Counted from the first letter of the stretch, positions 25,416 to 35,334 are shown. The stretch: 64,000 nt of DNA from DATBJG01 sp963790545 (GCA_963790545.1 CAWBPA010000017.1:1116001-1180000), one strand, 5' to 3'. Notes: a model not told the origin generated them from the sequence alone. Made by a program: numbers and translations.

Positions 25416-26914
25416 ATTCGCAAGATATTCTCCTCGGTCAGGTCTGCGCGTCCCAGCTCGCCGACGATCATTTTGTTGTGCATGACGTACGTGCGGTCGC
25501 AGACCGCGACCATCTCGGGCAGCTCCGAGCTGATCATCAACACGCCGGCACCCTGTCCCACCAGGTTCTCGAGGAGGCGATAGATCTCCGCTTTGGCGCC
25601 CACGTCGATACCACGCGTTGGTTCGTCAAAGATGTAGAACTTCGAACCGGCATTGAGCCACTTGCCGATCACGACCTTCTGCTGGTTCCCACCGCTCAGG
25701 AACCTGGCCAGCCGGTATGGCGAGGGCGTCACGATCTGCAGTCTCCCGATGAGATCGCTCACAACGCTGGCTGCTCCGCCAGATCGATACCAGCGGTCAG
25801 GAAACAGTCGCCGCAGTCCGGCTACGAGCAAGTTGTCGTGGACCGAACGGACGAGCGCCAGGCCTTCGGCCTTGCGATTTTCTGGTACCAATCCGACTCC
25901 GACACCAACGGCAATATCTGGACGATCTTTGAGCTCCTGGCCAAGGACGCGCACGTGACCCCGGCTGATACGGTCCGCGCCAAAAATAGCCCGCGCCACC
26001 TCTGAACGTCCCGAACCGACGAGACCCGCCAGTCCCACGATTTCGCCCGCGCGGACGTCGAGGTTGACGCCTCGCACACCGTTCTCTGCATGCAGATCCT
26101 CTACTGCCAGTACCACGTCGCCGGGCTTTTCGCAGAACCGGTGCCGATACGTCGTATCGACCTCCCGGCCGACCATCAGCCGCACCAGCTCGTCGATGCT
26201 CGTCTCGCCGGGGCGTACCGAGGCGACTCGCCGGCCATCGCGCAACACGGTGATGCGATCGGCAATGGCGAAGACTTCACGCAGCCGGTGAGAGATATAG
26301 ACAACGGCCAGGCCGTCGGCTTTGAGCGTACGAATCACATCGAACAGCCGCGCGATCTCATGCTCCGAGAGGGCTGCTGTCGGTTCATCCATGACGAGGA
26401 TTCGAGCGTTCTGCGAGAGGGCTTTGGCAATCTCCACGATCTGCTGTTGTGCGATGCCGAGCGAATGTGCGGGTGTGCGCGTGTCAAGCGACGAACCAAG
26501 CATCTCCAAAAGCCGACGGGCCTCGGCATGCATGCGGCGGTGATCGATGACGCCGGGAACTCGACCCTTGATTTCACGACCGAGAAAAATGTTTTGAGCG
26601 ATGTTCAGGTACGGGACCAGGGAGAATTCCTGGAAGATGACGGCAATACCCAGGCGCCGCGCATCGCTCGTCGACGAAATCCGAACCGGGCGCCCATCAA
26701 ACAGGAACTCGCCGTGCTCCGGGTGTGCGGCTCCGTACAGCACTTTGATGAGCGTCGACTTCCCCGCCCCGTTCTGCCCCAGCAGCATGTGGACTTCGCC
26801 CGCGAGGATTGTCAACGACACATCGTCGAGGGCACGTACGCCCGGGAACGACTTCGAGATCCCGCGCATTTCCACGAGCGGCGTCGGCGGCGCAGACTGG
26901 CTCATCGGTGGCAA
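25388..26914 (-). CDS. Sugar ABC transporter ATP-binding protein (RbsA type, two ABC domains)
   Basis: 508 aa with two fused nucleotide-binding domains. The first has Walker A GQNGAGKST, a divergent signature HSLGIAQQQIVEIAKAL, and ILVMDEPTAALS as Walker B. The second has the degenerate Walker A GLVGSGRS usual in RbsA/MglA, the signature LSGGNQQKVVIGKWL and IFDEPTRGIDVGAK. First gene of the import operon (ATPase, permease, permease, binding protein). The C-terminal residues SLKSEV are encoded by the fold-back repeat, so the natural tail was probably replaced. Confidence 0.93.
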   Translation of the reverse strand: MPPMSQSAPPTPLVEMRGISKSFPGVRALDDVSLTILAGEVHMLLGQNGAGKSTLIKVLYGAAHPEHGEFLFDGRPVRISSTSDARRLGIAVIFQEFSLVPYLNIAQNIFLGREIKGRVPGVIDHRRMHAEARRLLEMLGSSLDTRTPAHSLGIAQQQIVEIAKALSQNARILVMDEPTAALSEHEIARLFDVIRTLKADGLAVVYISHRLREVFAIADRITVLRDGRRVASVRPGETSIDELVRLMVGREVDTTYRHRFCEKPGDVVLAVEDLHAENGVRGVNLDVRAGEIVGLAGLVGSGRSEVARAIFGADRISRGHVRVLGQELKDRPDIAVGVGVGLVPENRKAEGLALVRSVHDNLLVAGLRRLFPDRWYRSGGAASVVSDLIGRLQIVTPSPYRLARFLSGGNQQKVVIGKWLNAGSKFYIFDEPTRGIDVGAKAEIYRLLENLVGQGAGVLMISSELPEMVAVCDRTYVMHNKMIVGELGRADLTEENILRMTQSLKSEV

Positions 26915-26964
26915 GAGTGGGCAGGTCTGTCGGCGGGTTGTTTCTACACGGAATCTAGACTGTC

Positions 26965-26984
26965 GGCGGGTCTAAAGACCCGCC
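26965..26984. repeat. Short hairpin, GGTCT..AGACC family
   Basis: GGCGGGTCTAAAGACCCGCC followed by TCTACA, between the MFS stop and the ABC ATPase start. Identical to the 12477 copy. Confidence 0.85.
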
Positions 26985-26998
26985 TCTACATGGGATGT

Positions 26999-28242
26999 TC
27001 ACGCTCGCTGGGCTTCCTGGTTGCGACTCAAAAACAACCACAGGGCGACACCAATCGCCGGGCACACGGTGATCAGCCAGAACACGTCATCCCAACGTTG
27101 CTGGTTCAACCAGGGGCCTGTGAGCCGCAGGAAGACGAAGTTGACGAGTGCCCACGATCCGGAGGCAATCCCGGACATCATGGCGGCCTGCTCGCGCGGG
27201 AACGCATACGAGCCGACCTTGAGCGACACCATCTGGAATCCGCCCCCAATGAAGGTTGCCCACGACATCAGGAACATCGTGAGTGGAACCGATCGAGTAA
27301 ACGTCGTGGCGCCCAGCGCGAGCGAACACACAGTCAGCAGCACAAACATCCCCACTGGGCGACGATTGTTTGCCGCAAACCGATCGGCCGCCCATCCCCA
27401 GAAGAAGTACCCAATCCCCCAGGCGAGCGGCGGAATCCAGAAAATCTGGTTCACCTGCGCCTGCGACAGGCCAAGCACGCGATTGAGGTAGAGCGGCAGA
27501 ATCGTGAGGACCGGGTCCAGGAGCCAGTGCGGGCAAGGCATAACTGGACACGAGAGCCCACACCCGGCGCTCAAACGGGTTGGGCCATGACATTTTCGTC
27601 GGCTTGTGTTCGACAAGCCGGCAGAAACGGAGGACGCGCGATTGACGCCCAGAGCATCAACCACAGAGCCCCGAGCGCGCCGGTAAAAAAGAATGCCGCC
27701 TGCCACCCAAACCTCAGTGCGATCGGTCCGACCATGAGCGGGGTCACGATCGCGCCAATAGTGCCGCCGCTGAACGAGGTCGCGATTCCCCGAGCGCGCA
27801 GATTCGCCGGCAACGATTCGACGGCCGTTCTCAACCCTCCAGGGAAGGTCGCGCCCTCGCCGAGTCCGAGCACGGCGCGCGCGAATGCGAAGCCCACGAA
27901 GCCAGACATCCACGCATGCGACATGCTGGCGCCCGTCCAGAGGGCCACCGCCATCAGCATCCCGATCCTGAGACCGACATAGTCCAGAATCGAACCCCAG
28001 AGCGGGTTGGCAATCATGTACGCGAGGAAAAAAAACGAAGATGCGTCGGCGAACTCTCGTGCGGTGAGCCCTGTGTCACGGAGAATCGTCGGTGAGAGCA
28101 CGGCCCAGACTTGCCGATCCACAAAGGCGAGCCACGAACACAGCGCCATACCCAGGCACGGCACCCAAACTCGCCAGTCCATCGTGACCAGGCCCGCGGT
28201 CTCGTGGCTCTGGGCTCGCGCTTCTGTCGGCAATGAAGGCAT
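26999..28242 (-). CDS. MFS transporter (ACS/ExuT-like), two frameshifts
   Basis: ATG 28242 follows CTAGGATTCTGAAC. The first 220 residues give six membrane segments with FVDRQVWAVLSPTI, GLGEGATFPGGLRTAVESLP and RGIATSFSGGTIGAIV, typical of anion:cation symporters for hexuronates or similar acids. The frame is lost near 27575-27600. A second frame gives PFERRVWALVSSYALPALAPGP, then a third gives VLTILPLYLNRVLGLSQAQV to the stop at 26999. Joined, they make a complete 12-segment protein of about 414 aa. Two indels within 90 bases suggest either a poor consensus here or a decayed gene. Confidence 0.8.
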
Positions 28243-28252
28243 GTTCAGAATC

Positions 28253-30148
28253 CTAGGGCAAGGCAAATGCTACAAGCGTGTCCGAAGCCACGATGGCGAC
28301 GTATTGTTTGCCGCTCCGCCCCTGATACGAAATGGGATTGGCGTTCCCGACCCGCTCGAGCCTTGTCACCCAAAGCTCTTTACCCGTCTTCGACTCGAAG
28401 GCGCGGAAACGGCTGTCGTTGGTGGCGCCGATGAAGACCAGGCCACCAGCCGTCACCGTGGGACCCGCGCTCCCGCTGTCGCCGGTATTCCGCTTGCCCT
28501 CGGGCAACGCTTCTGTCAACCCGAGCGGCACTTGCCAGACGATATCTCCGGTGTTGGCGTTCACCGCGGCGAGACGTGCCCATGGTGGTTTCTGGCACGG
28601 CAGGTTCACCGGTCGTCCCTGGTTATCCTTGATCGGGGCACTGAACGTGTGGAACGGCCCGGGCCCATCGAACGCCGCTCGATCGTAGGGTTGCGGCGAG
28701 CCAACGGAATCGAAGCCGTAGTTTCCGCCCGGCTTTCGAACCTCGACCCAGCCGACGAGCGACGTATCGTGCGCATTCATGAACACATATCCCGACCGCG
28801 GGTCGGTGGCGGTTCCGCCCCAGTTCACGCCGCCCGTTCCTCCCGGAAACTGAATCGTCGACGTGGGTGGCGCGCCGTCCTTGTGAAACATGAACGGCGT
28901 GAAGGGACCAGCATTGTAGAAACCGCCGCTCTTCTCCCAGAGTTCCTGGCAGGCCGCCACATGTTCTGGCGTCGTATCCGCGGCCGTCACCATATCCTCC
29001 TTCTTGAAGCTCACCCGCGTCAGTGGCGGGGGTTTGACGGGAAACGGTTGCGTCGGCGAATACCATTCACCAGGCACGTCACCTTTCGGAACGGGACGTT
29101 CCTCGACGCCAAAGACGGGCTTTCCCGTTTCGCGATCCAGGATGAACATGTACCCCGTCTTGCCGATATGAGCCAGGGCGGCAACCGGGCGGCCGTCGCG
29201 CATGATGTCGACCAACCCCCCGACCGACGGCATGTCTGCGTCCCAGACATCGTGATGCACCGTTTGGAAATGCCACCGGTACTTGCCCGTGCGTGCATCG
29301 ATCGCGACGATTGAGTTCGCGAACAGATTATTGCCGGGGCGATCGCCACCCCAATAGTTGGCAGCGGGACCGCTGACGGGCATGTAGACGATCCCGCGGG
29401 GCTCGTCTACCGTCATTGAGAATCCCCAGACGTTCGTACCCGAGCGGCCTTTCCATCCGTCGCCCCACGTATCGTTGCCCAATTCGCCAGCCCGCGGTAC
29501 GGTGTGAAACTCCCACAGCTTCTTGCCGGTCCGCGCATCGTAGGCTCGGGTATCACCAGGTGGTCCAATCGGTACTTCGTTGACGTTGGCGCCAATCATC
29601 ACCACGTCCTGAAAAATCGTCGGCGCGGAGTTGTAGGGCACGACCGTATCGACCTCTCCCTCGCTGCCGAACTCCCTGGCGACCGCCCCGGTGTCGGCCT
29701 CGAGCGCGATGAGACGCTGACCGGCCATGACAAAGATGCGTGCGGGGATCTTTCCATCGCCTGGCCAGTACGAAACGCCGCGCCGTGAGAGCTGACCGGT
29801 TGCCAGTTCGTACTGCCACACCTCTTTTCCCGTTTCAGGATCGAGCGCCAGCACGCGATTGCCTGCAGGCAGGTACATCACACCGTTGACCACGAGAGGG
29901 ACCGCCTGAGAGCCCCCAAACGGCCCGACCTTGACGGGCAGCTTATACGACCACGTCCGAGTGAGCTTGGCCACGTTGTCCGTATTGATTTGCGTAAGCG
30001 GTGAGTAGCGCGTGGCTGCGAGGTCGTGGTTGTAGGTTGGCCATTCGGAGCTGACGCCTGGTTTGTTCTGGGCAACGGGCGTGCTTCCGAACCAGAAGAC
30101 GGTTGCTGCAAGAATGCAGACCAATCCCGCGACCGACATGACCTTCAT
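28253..30148 (-). CDS. PQQ-dependent dehydrogenase, beta-propeller type
   Basis: Periplasmic quinoprotein of 631 aa with an N-terminal hydrophobic signal. It opens with EWPTYNHDLAATRYSPLTQI, the standard start of the eight-bladed propeller, and repeats the blade motif (LDPETGKEVWQYELATG, ARTGKKLWEFHTVP, DARTGKYRWHFQTVHHDVWDADMP, NTGDIVWQVPLG, KTGKELWVTRL). It would oxidise an alcohol or sugar and pass electrons to the respiratory chain. No cytochrome c domain (no CxxCH) is attached. The MFS gene starts 11 bases after its stop. Confidence 0.9.
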   Translation of the reverse strand: MKVMSVAGLVCILAATVFWFGSTPVAQNKPGVSSEWPTYNHDLAATRYSPLTQINTDNVAKLTRTWSYKLPVKVGPFGGSQAVPLVVNGVMYLPAGNRVLALDPETGKEVWQYELATGQLSRRGVSYWPGDGKIPARIFVMAGQRLIALEADTGAVAREFGSEGEVDTVVPYNSAPTIFQDVVMIGANVNEVPIGPPGDTRAYDARTGKKLWEFHTVPRAGELGNDTWGDGWKGRSGTNVWGFSMTVDEPRGIVYMPVSGPAANYWGGDRPGNNLFANSIVAIDARTGKYRWHFQTVHHDVWDADMPSVGGLVDIMRDGRPVAALAHIGKTGYMFILDRETGKPVFGVEERPVPKGDVPGEWYSPTQPFPVKPPPLTRVSFKKEDMVTAADTTPEHVAACQELWEKSGGFYNAGPFTPFMFHKDGAPPTSTIQFPGGTGGVNWGGTATDPRSGYVFMNAHDTSLVGWVEVRKPGGNYGFDSVGSPQPYDRAAFDGPGPFHTFSAPIKDNQGRPVNLPCQKPPWARLAAVNANTGDIVWQVPLGLTEALPEGKRNTGDSGSAGPTVTAGGLVFIGATNDSRFRAFESKTGKELWVTRLERVGNANPISYQGRSGKQYVAIVASDTLVAFALP

Positions 30149-30351
30149 GGGCGCTCCCTCAGTATGCGGATACTTATCTCAGGCGATACGCGGACTGTCA
30201 ATCAGAAACGCGGACGCGCACGAACCTCCCCGGCCACCGCGAGGCGCAAATCGGACGGGGCTTCCAAGTTACGTGATGTCCGAATCGCGTACCGATGTAG
30301 AATCCGGCCCGCTTCACAGCCGACGCGAGATCCGAAACCGAGAGGCGAGCC

Positions 30352-31272
30352 ATGACTACACCCGAAGCGATTCGCGTCTCCGACGCCGCCTGGAAGGCCC
30401 TTGAAGGTGCCTACGACCTTCAGATCCACGTTGGCCCCGACGTCATTCCGCGCCGGATTGACGATATCGACTGCGCCAAAGAATTTCTCGGGCACAGCAT
30501 GCGCGGTTTCGTGTTGAAGTCCCACTACATTCAGACCGGGGAGCGGGCGCAGGTGGTGACCAAGGCGGTCCCCGGCATCAAGGCCTACGGGGCGGTCACA
30601 CTCAATCACAGCGTGGGCGGCCTCAACCCCGTGGCGGTCGAGCTCGCCGGCCGCTCAGGATGCAAGATTGTCTGGATGCCCACCGTCGATGCCGCGAACG
30701 AAACGGCGGGACGTCTTGACGGGGGTCAGGAAAAACTCCCGTTCTGGGCCAAGATTCAGCGAGAGCTGGCGGCCGAAGGCATTGCACCACCACCACTCTC
30801 GGTCATCGATGCGTCGGGAAACCTGACCGACCCGGCTCGGCGTTGCCTCGAGCGCATCGGCAAGCACAACATGATCCTGGCAACCGGCCACCTGGGACGT
30901 CGGGAGATTGCGGCCCTGGTGCGTGCTGCGCCAGGCCTGGGTGTCAAGAAAGTTGTCGTCACCCACGCCGAGTTCCCCTCTCAGAACCTCACCGGCGACG
31001 AACAGAAAGAGCTCGCTGACATGGGAGCCATCATCGAACACTGCTTTACGACCACGTACACCGGAAAGGCGCCCTGGGAGGCGGCGTTTGCCAATATCCG
31101 AAAGACCGGGGTGGCCCGTACGCTGATTTCCACGGACCTGGGCCAGACGATCAATCCACCGGTCGCGGAAGGCTTCGCGATGTTCGCGCAACGGCTCCTG
31201 GACGCAGGTTTCTCGAATGACGATCTCAAAACCATGGCGGTCACCATTCCGACGCGCCTGGTCGAAGATTGA
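30352..31272 (+). CDS. DUF6282-family metal-dependent hydrolase-like protein
   Basis: 306-aa cytosolic protein of the amidohydrolase/PHP-like superfamily. YDLQIHVGPDVIPR near the N-terminus holds the metal-binding HxG(P)D variant, HYIQT and LNHSVGGLNP follow, and THAEFP and the closing SSTDLG-like ISTDLGQ carry further potential ligands. DUF6282 proteins usually accompany catabolic genes. Here the next genes encode an aldolase (35 bases on) and a carboxylate transporter, so a hydrolase or hydratase step on a dicarboxylic ring-cleavage product is plausible but unproven. Confidence 0.8.
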   Translation: MTTPEAIRVSDAAWKALEGAYDLQIHVGPDVIPRRIDDIDCAKEFLGHSMRGFVLKSHYIQTGERAQVVTKAVPGIKAYGAVTLNHSVGGLNPVAVELAGRSGCKIVWMPTVDAANETAGRLDGGQEKLPFWAKIQRELAAEGIAPPPLSVIDASGNLTDPARRCLERIGKHNMILATGHLGRREIAALVRAAPGLGVKKVVVTHAEFPSQNLTGDEQKELADMGAIIEHCFTTTYTGKAPWEAAFANIRKTGVARTLISTDLGQTINPPVAEGFAMFAQRLLDAGFSNDDLKTMAVTIPTRLVED

Positions 31273-31306
31273 CCTCTGCGTTGTCAGTGAAGACTGAGGA
31301 TAGCCC

Positions 31307-31990
31307 GTGACACCAACAATCGTTCGTCGCATCGCGCGCGCCGACGCCGAGATCGTGCGGACCCTCGGCGAGCTCGGCGTAGCAACCGTGCATGAAGCGC
31401 AGGGGCGCACAGGGTTGATGCGCCCGTACATGCGTCCGATCTATCCGTCCGCGAAAGTCTCGGGCAGTGCGATCACGATCTCCAGTCAACCTGGAGACAA
31501 CCTCATGCTGCACGCGGCCATGGAATTGTGCCAGCCCGGGGATGTGCTCGTCGTGACGACAACGTCCGAATCGACAGACGGGATGTTCGGCGAGCTGCTG
31601 GCCGTTTCTGCGCAGGCGCACGGGGTGGCAGGGCTTGTCATCGATGCGGGCGTTCGCGATGTTGCGGACCTCACGGCCATGGTCTTCCCCGTCTGGTCGA
31701 AAGCCATCTCCGCACAGGGCACGGTGAAATCCACGGCAGGCTCGATCAACGTGCCGGTGGTATGCGGAGGCGCCAGTGTCCTCCCTGGCGACGTGATTGT
31801 GGCCGACGTGGACGGCGTGGTAGTCGTCCCTCGGCAGGCGGCGGCTGAGGTCGCCCGGCTGGGGCGCGAGCGCGTAGCCAAGGAAGCGAAGACGCGCGAA
31901 CGCCTCCGCAAGGGAGAGCTGGGGCTCGACTTCTACGGCCTGAGATCGAAGCTTCAGGAGCTGGGCGTCCGATACATCGACGAAGGATAG
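31307..31990 (+). CDS. RraA-like / 4-carboxy-4-hydroxy-2-oxoadipate aldolase family protein
   Basis: 227 aa starting at GTG 31307. The RraA/HMG-CHA aldolase fold is marked by GVATVHEAQGRTGLM, QPGDNLMLHAAMELCQPGDVLVV, the active-site stretch GLVIDAGVRDVADL (Arg and Asp of pyruvate and metal binding) and VADVDGVVVVP. LigK/GalC-type enzymes cleave CHA to pyruvate and oxaloacetate. Both neighbours are co-directional with short gaps (35 and 3 bases), so one operon. Confidence 0.88.
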   Translation: MTPTIVRRIARADAEIVRTLGELGVATVHEAQGRTGLMRPYMRPIYPSAKVSGSAITISSQPGDNLMLHAAMELCQPGDVLVVTTTSESTDGMFGELLAVSAQAHGVAGLVIDAGVRDVADLTAMVFPVWSKAISAQGTVKSTAGSINVPVVCGGASVLPGDVIVADVDGVVVVPRQAAAEVARLGRERVAKEAKTRERLRKGELGLDFYGLRSKLQELGVRYIDEG

Positions 31991-31993
31991 GCC

Positions 31994-33469
31994 ATGAACA
32001 GCACCGCCACAGCGGCAGCAACCACGACCGCGGGTTCCACGTGGAGAATCGATGTGCTCGGCCTCGTGGCGGCAATCGTCGTGACCCTGATCGTGCTGGC
32101 GCTGCCGACGCCGGCGGGCCTGCCCGTCCAGGGACACCGCCTGGCTGCCCTCTTTGCGGGGGCGCTCGTGTTGTGGTCGACGGAGGCGCTTCCGATCGCG
32201 GTCACGTCGATCCTCGTCATTGCGCTTCAGCCGATTTTCGGGCTGGCCAGCCTGGTGCCTCCGACCGGCCGTCCCACCATGTCGGCCATCCTCGGCGCGT
32301 CGATCGCCAATTCCATGAGCAGCCCCTTTTTCTTTGTTTTGGTGATGTTCGTCATTGCCTTTGCGTGGATCAAAACCGGGCTGGCACGACGATTTGCGCT
32401 GTGGATGATTTCGATGGCGGGTACCGACGCGAGGCGTGCGTTGTACGTCTTCATGTTCGGGACTGGCCTCATCTCGACGGTCGTCTCTGATGTGCCCTGC
32501 GCCGCCATTTTCATGGCAATTGCGCTCGGAATTTTCGAGAAGCTCAAACTTCAGCCAGGCAAGTCGCAGTTCGGCCGCGTGGTCATGCTGGGCATTCCCA
32601 TCGCGTCGCTGATAGGCGGCGTCGGTACGCCAGCCGGCAGCTCGATCAATATTCTGGGCCTGACCATGATCGAACAGAATGGCGGGGCCCGCGTCCCGTT
32701 CCTGCATTGGATGGCCATCGGCGTGCCGATGGTGATCATTCTGCTTCCGCTGGCCGCGTGGGTCTTGCTGAAATTCTATCCTCCGGAGATTGAGACCATC
32801 GGAGAGATCGAAGAGATCCATCGAGAGCGGCGTCAGTTGGGTCCGGTGACGGCCGATGAATGGAAGACGCTCGCGATCATGGGCACGATGGTCGTCTTCT
32901 GGATTACGAGCACGTGGTACCCGGTGTTCGATACGACACTCGTCGCCATCTGCGGCGCCACCATGATGTTCGTCCCGGGGATCAAGTTGTTCACGTGGAA
33001 GGAAGTCCAGCAGGCAACGGGCTGGGATACTCTGCTGATGATTGGCGGCGTCACGTCGCTCGGGATTGCGTCGCGCGCCACGGGCCTGGCGAAATGGCTG
33101 GCCGATGCGACGCTCGGAGGCATTCAGGATTGGAACGTCATCTGGATCGTGGTGGCCATCAGCGCCTTTACCGTCGTGATTCACCTGATGCTCCCGATTG
33201 CACCGGTGATTAACGCGGTGATGATTCCACCCATCATGGCGCTCGGTGCGGCTGCCGGCGTGAACCCGGTGCTGTACGCGCTGCCGGTGATTTTCACGGC
33301 CTCGTGCGCGTTCCTGCTGCCGCTCGATGCCGTTCCGCTCGTCACGTACAGCAGGGGCTACTATCGGATGCTCGACATGTTCCTGCCCGGACTCGTGATC
33401 AGCATTGTCTGGGTGATCCTCATCACGGTGTTGATGATGCTGATTGGTCCGATGGTGGGGCTGATTTAG
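31994..33469 (+). CDS. SLC13/DASS-family carboxylate transporter
   Basis: 491-aa membrane protein with about 12 segments. Family motifs: ALVLWSTEALPIAVTSILVI near the N-terminus, a substrate-site GTPAGSSIN (SNT-type) at the first hairpin, and the second repeat's DTLLMIGGVTSLGIA and MLPIAPVINAVMIPPIM. Imports di- or tricarboxylates with Na+. It starts 3 bases after the aldolase stop, which supports uptake of the aldolase pathway's substrate. A fold-back repeat follows the stop at once. Confidence 0.9.
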   Translation: MNSTATAAATTTAGSTWRIDVLGLVAAIVVTLIVLALPTPAGLPVQGHRLAALFAGALVLWSTEALPIAVTSILVIALQPIFGLASLVPPTGRPTMSAILGASIANSMSSPFFFVLVMFVIAFAWIKTGLARRFALWMISMAGTDARRALYVFMFGTGLISTVVSDVPCAAIFMAIALGIFEKLKLQPGKSQFGRVVMLGIPIASLIGGVGTPAGSSINILGLTMIEQNGGARVPFLHWMAIGVPMVIILLPLAAWVLLKFYPPEIETIGEIEEIHRERRQLGPVTADEWKTLAIMGTMVVFWITSTWYPVFDTTLVAICGATMMFVPGIKLFTWKEVQQATGWDTLLMIGGVTSLGIASRATGLAKWLADATLGGIQDWNVIWIVVAISAFTVVIHLMLPIAPVINAVMIPPIMALGAAAGVNPVLYALPVIFTASCAFLLPLDAVPLVTYSRGYYRMLDMFLPGLVISIVWVILITVLMMLIGPMVGLI

Positions 33470-33558
33470 AAAGTCTGAAGTCTGAAGGCTGAAGTCTGAA
33501 GGCTCAAGTCTGAAGTCGCAGATTTTCTTCAGACTTCAGCCTTCAGACTTGAGACTTG
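33470..33558. repeat. Fold-back repeat A3 (AAGTCTGAAG units)
   Basis: AAGTCTGAAGTCTGAAGGCT pairs with CTTCAGCCTTCAGACTTGAG around GATTTTC. It begins one base after the SLC13 stop and could terminate that operon. Confidence 0.9.
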
Positions 33559-33662
33559 CGTAAGTTGTTGCCGTTTCTGGCATTTCCCTTGACAAATTTC
33601 GCGGGGAAGCCCAAGAATATGGGGACCTGAAACTCTACACACATCGAGCGAGGGTGTTTCTC

Positions 33663-34064
33663 ATGAGAACGAAACTTACGGTCGTCGTTGCCGCACTTGG
33701 TCTCCTCTTGGCCGCAGTTCCGGTGATCGCACATCACTCGTTTGCGGCGGAATTCGATGCCAACAAACCCGTGAAGGTGACTGGCACGGTGACCAAGGTC
33801 GAGTGGAAGAATCCGCATGTCTACTTCTACATCGACGTCAAAGAAGATGACGGCAAGATCACCAACTGGGGTATGGAAATGGGAAGCCCGAACGGCCTCA
33901 TGAGGCAGGGCTGGACCCGCAACTCCATGAAGGTCGGTGATGTCGTATCAGTCGAGGGGAGCCGCGCCCGGGACGGCAGCGCCATCGGCAACGCCAGGGC
34001 CGTGGTCCTCGCAAGCACCGGCCAGCGGCTGTTTGCGGCCTCGAGTCAGACCACCACGCCGTAG
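33663..34064 (+). CDS. DUF6152 family secreted protein
   Basis: The start is placed at ATG 33663 (MRTKLTVVVAALG); a GTG nine bases upstream is in frame. A signal peptide cleaves near VIAHHSFAAEF, and HHSFAAEFD is the hallmark of DUF6152. The mature part is a small beta domain (VKVTGTVTKVEWKNPHVYFYIDV ... KVGDVVSVEGSRARDGS) resembling an OB fold. Function unknown. It is followed by a GHSVG-family secreted protein, a frequent pairing in this group. Confidence 0.85.
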   Translation: MRTKLTVVVAALGLLLAAVPVIAHHSFAAEFDANKPVKVTGTVTKVEWKNPHVYFYIDVKEDDGKITNWGMEMGSPNGLMRQGWTRNSMKVGDVVSVEGSRARDGSAIGNARAVVLASTGQRLFAASSQTTTP

Positions 34065-34092
34065 TCATCGGTGCTTTACCACTAACACCCCG

Positions 34093-34149
34093 CAACGCCG
34101 TCGAGCGTTGCCAATGGATTGCACGCGCGGCGGACCGTTACGGTCCGCC
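34093..34149. repeat. Two adjacent hairpins (CAACGCCG..GCGTTG and GGCGGACC..GGTCCGCC)
   Basis: CAACGCCGTCGAGCGTTG at 34093-34110 and GGCGGACCGTTACGGTCCGCC at 34129-34149, in the gap between the DUF6152 gene and the next start. The second resembles the hairpins at 23398 and 52473. Confidence 0.75.
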
Positions 34150-34211
34150 GTGCGGCCAGAAGCGCCCGTCCTCCAGGTAACTTTGCAGCCTGCTGCAAGG
34201 GAGCGTTCAAC

Positions 34212-35185
34212 GTGACAAAACGTCGCCGTGCCCCGATGCTCGCGATGGCGGGATCTGTGGCTGTCGTGTGTGCGCTTGCCGTGTCTTCGAACGCACAGGG
34301 GCCGCTGCCGGACAAGCTGGAGGCCAGACTCAAGGCGGACGTGGAGGGCCGGCAGGCCCGCCCGAACCAACGCCTCGGCTGGCCGACGGGACTCCAAACC
34401 TGGGGCGCGTCCCCGGTGAGAAAGGTATCTGGAATCTGCCCTACATCACCAACTTTGGTGAGCGTGTTCTCGGTCCTGATGGCGTGATGCCTGTTCCTGC
34501 ACGCGGCGGCGGCCGCGGGGCTGCTGCTGGACGCGGTGGCGGTCCGCTCGGTGGTGGCGAAGGCACGGCCGGAGGGGGTCGCGGCGGTGCCAAGTCAGAA
34601 CCACGCGTGCCCTTCATGCCGTGGTCTGCGGCCGTTTACGACTACAACTCGCAGAACCAGTCCAAGTACGATCCGGAGGGCTACTGCCTTCCCCCGGGAG
34701 GGCCGCGCCTCATGGCGACGCCGTACCCGATGGAAATCATTCAGCTGCCGGAGCAGAAGCGCATCATCATGATCTTCGAGGGGGGCACGCACATCTGGCG
34801 TGAGATCTACATGGACGGCCGACCCCACCCGCAGGGGGATGCGCTGAACCCGACCTATCTCGGACATTCGGTCGGACGATGGGAAGGAGACACGCTGGTC
34901 GTCGATGTCGTCGGGTTCAACGAAGAAACCTGGCTCGACTACTACGGTCATCCGCACACCGACATGCTGCATGTGGTCGAAAAGTTCTCGCGCCCGAACA
35001 AGAATACCCTCCACTACGAGGCCACCATCGACGACCCGGGCGCGTACACCAAGTCCTGGACCGTCGCGTGGGACATTCCCTGGAGAGCAAGCGCCGAATT
35101 GACGGAGTACATTTGCCAGGAGAACAACAGGTATCTCGAGCGCCTGACGGACGACTTCGACCAGCCGATTTTCAAGAAGCCATAA
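34212..35185 (+). CDS. Secreted protein of the GHSVGxWxGDTLVVDT family, frameshifted near N-terminus
   Basis: GTG 34212 follows AAGGGAGCGTTCAAC and begins a signal peptide (LAMAGSVAVVCALAVSSNAQG). The frame changes near 34370: RPNQ in one frame, PRLADGTPNLGRVPGEKGIW in the other, which runs to 35185. The main part has a Gly-rich loop, then YCLPPGGPRLMATPYP, FEGGTHIWREIYMDGRPHP, LGHSVGRWEGDTLVVDVVGF and ATIDDPGAYTKSW. Relatives at 6740 and 57617. Function unknown, extracytoplasmic. Confidence 0.78.
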
Positions 35186-35188
35186 AAC

Positions 35189-35313
35189 AAAGGTTCTAGG
35201 GTTCTAAGGTTCTGAAGTTCAAGGTTCCGGAGTGGCTAGAACCTTAGAACGTGTAGAACCTTAGAACCGTAGAACCTTCTGTTCCCTTCTGTTCTCTTCT
35301 ATTCCCTTCTGAG
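35189..35313. repeat. Fold-back repeat B2 (GGTTCTAGG units) with CTTCTGTTCC tail
   Basis: AAGGTTCTAGGGTTCTAAGG pairs with CTAGAACCTTAGAACGTGTAG and CTTAGAACC. The right side continues into a CTTCTGTTCCC tandem tail up to 35313 with no complementary partner. Together with 35335-35372 it fills the 291-base gap. Confidence 0.88.
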
Positions 35314-35334
35314 CAGTCCGCAGTCTCACCCAAT

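Noticed and set aside
26090..27982. Plus-strand open frame (630 codons) opposite RbsA and the MFS gene
   Set aside because: Antisense to conserved domains, low-complexity composition, no ribosome binding site; the opposite strand carries clear transporter motifs.
31241..33184. Long minus-strand open frame (647 codons) opposite the aldolase and SLC13 genes
   Set aside because: Composition is rich in Arg, His, Gln and Asp with no hydrophobic core or family signature. It lies exactly opposite strongly recognisable genes, so it is a high-GC shadow frame.
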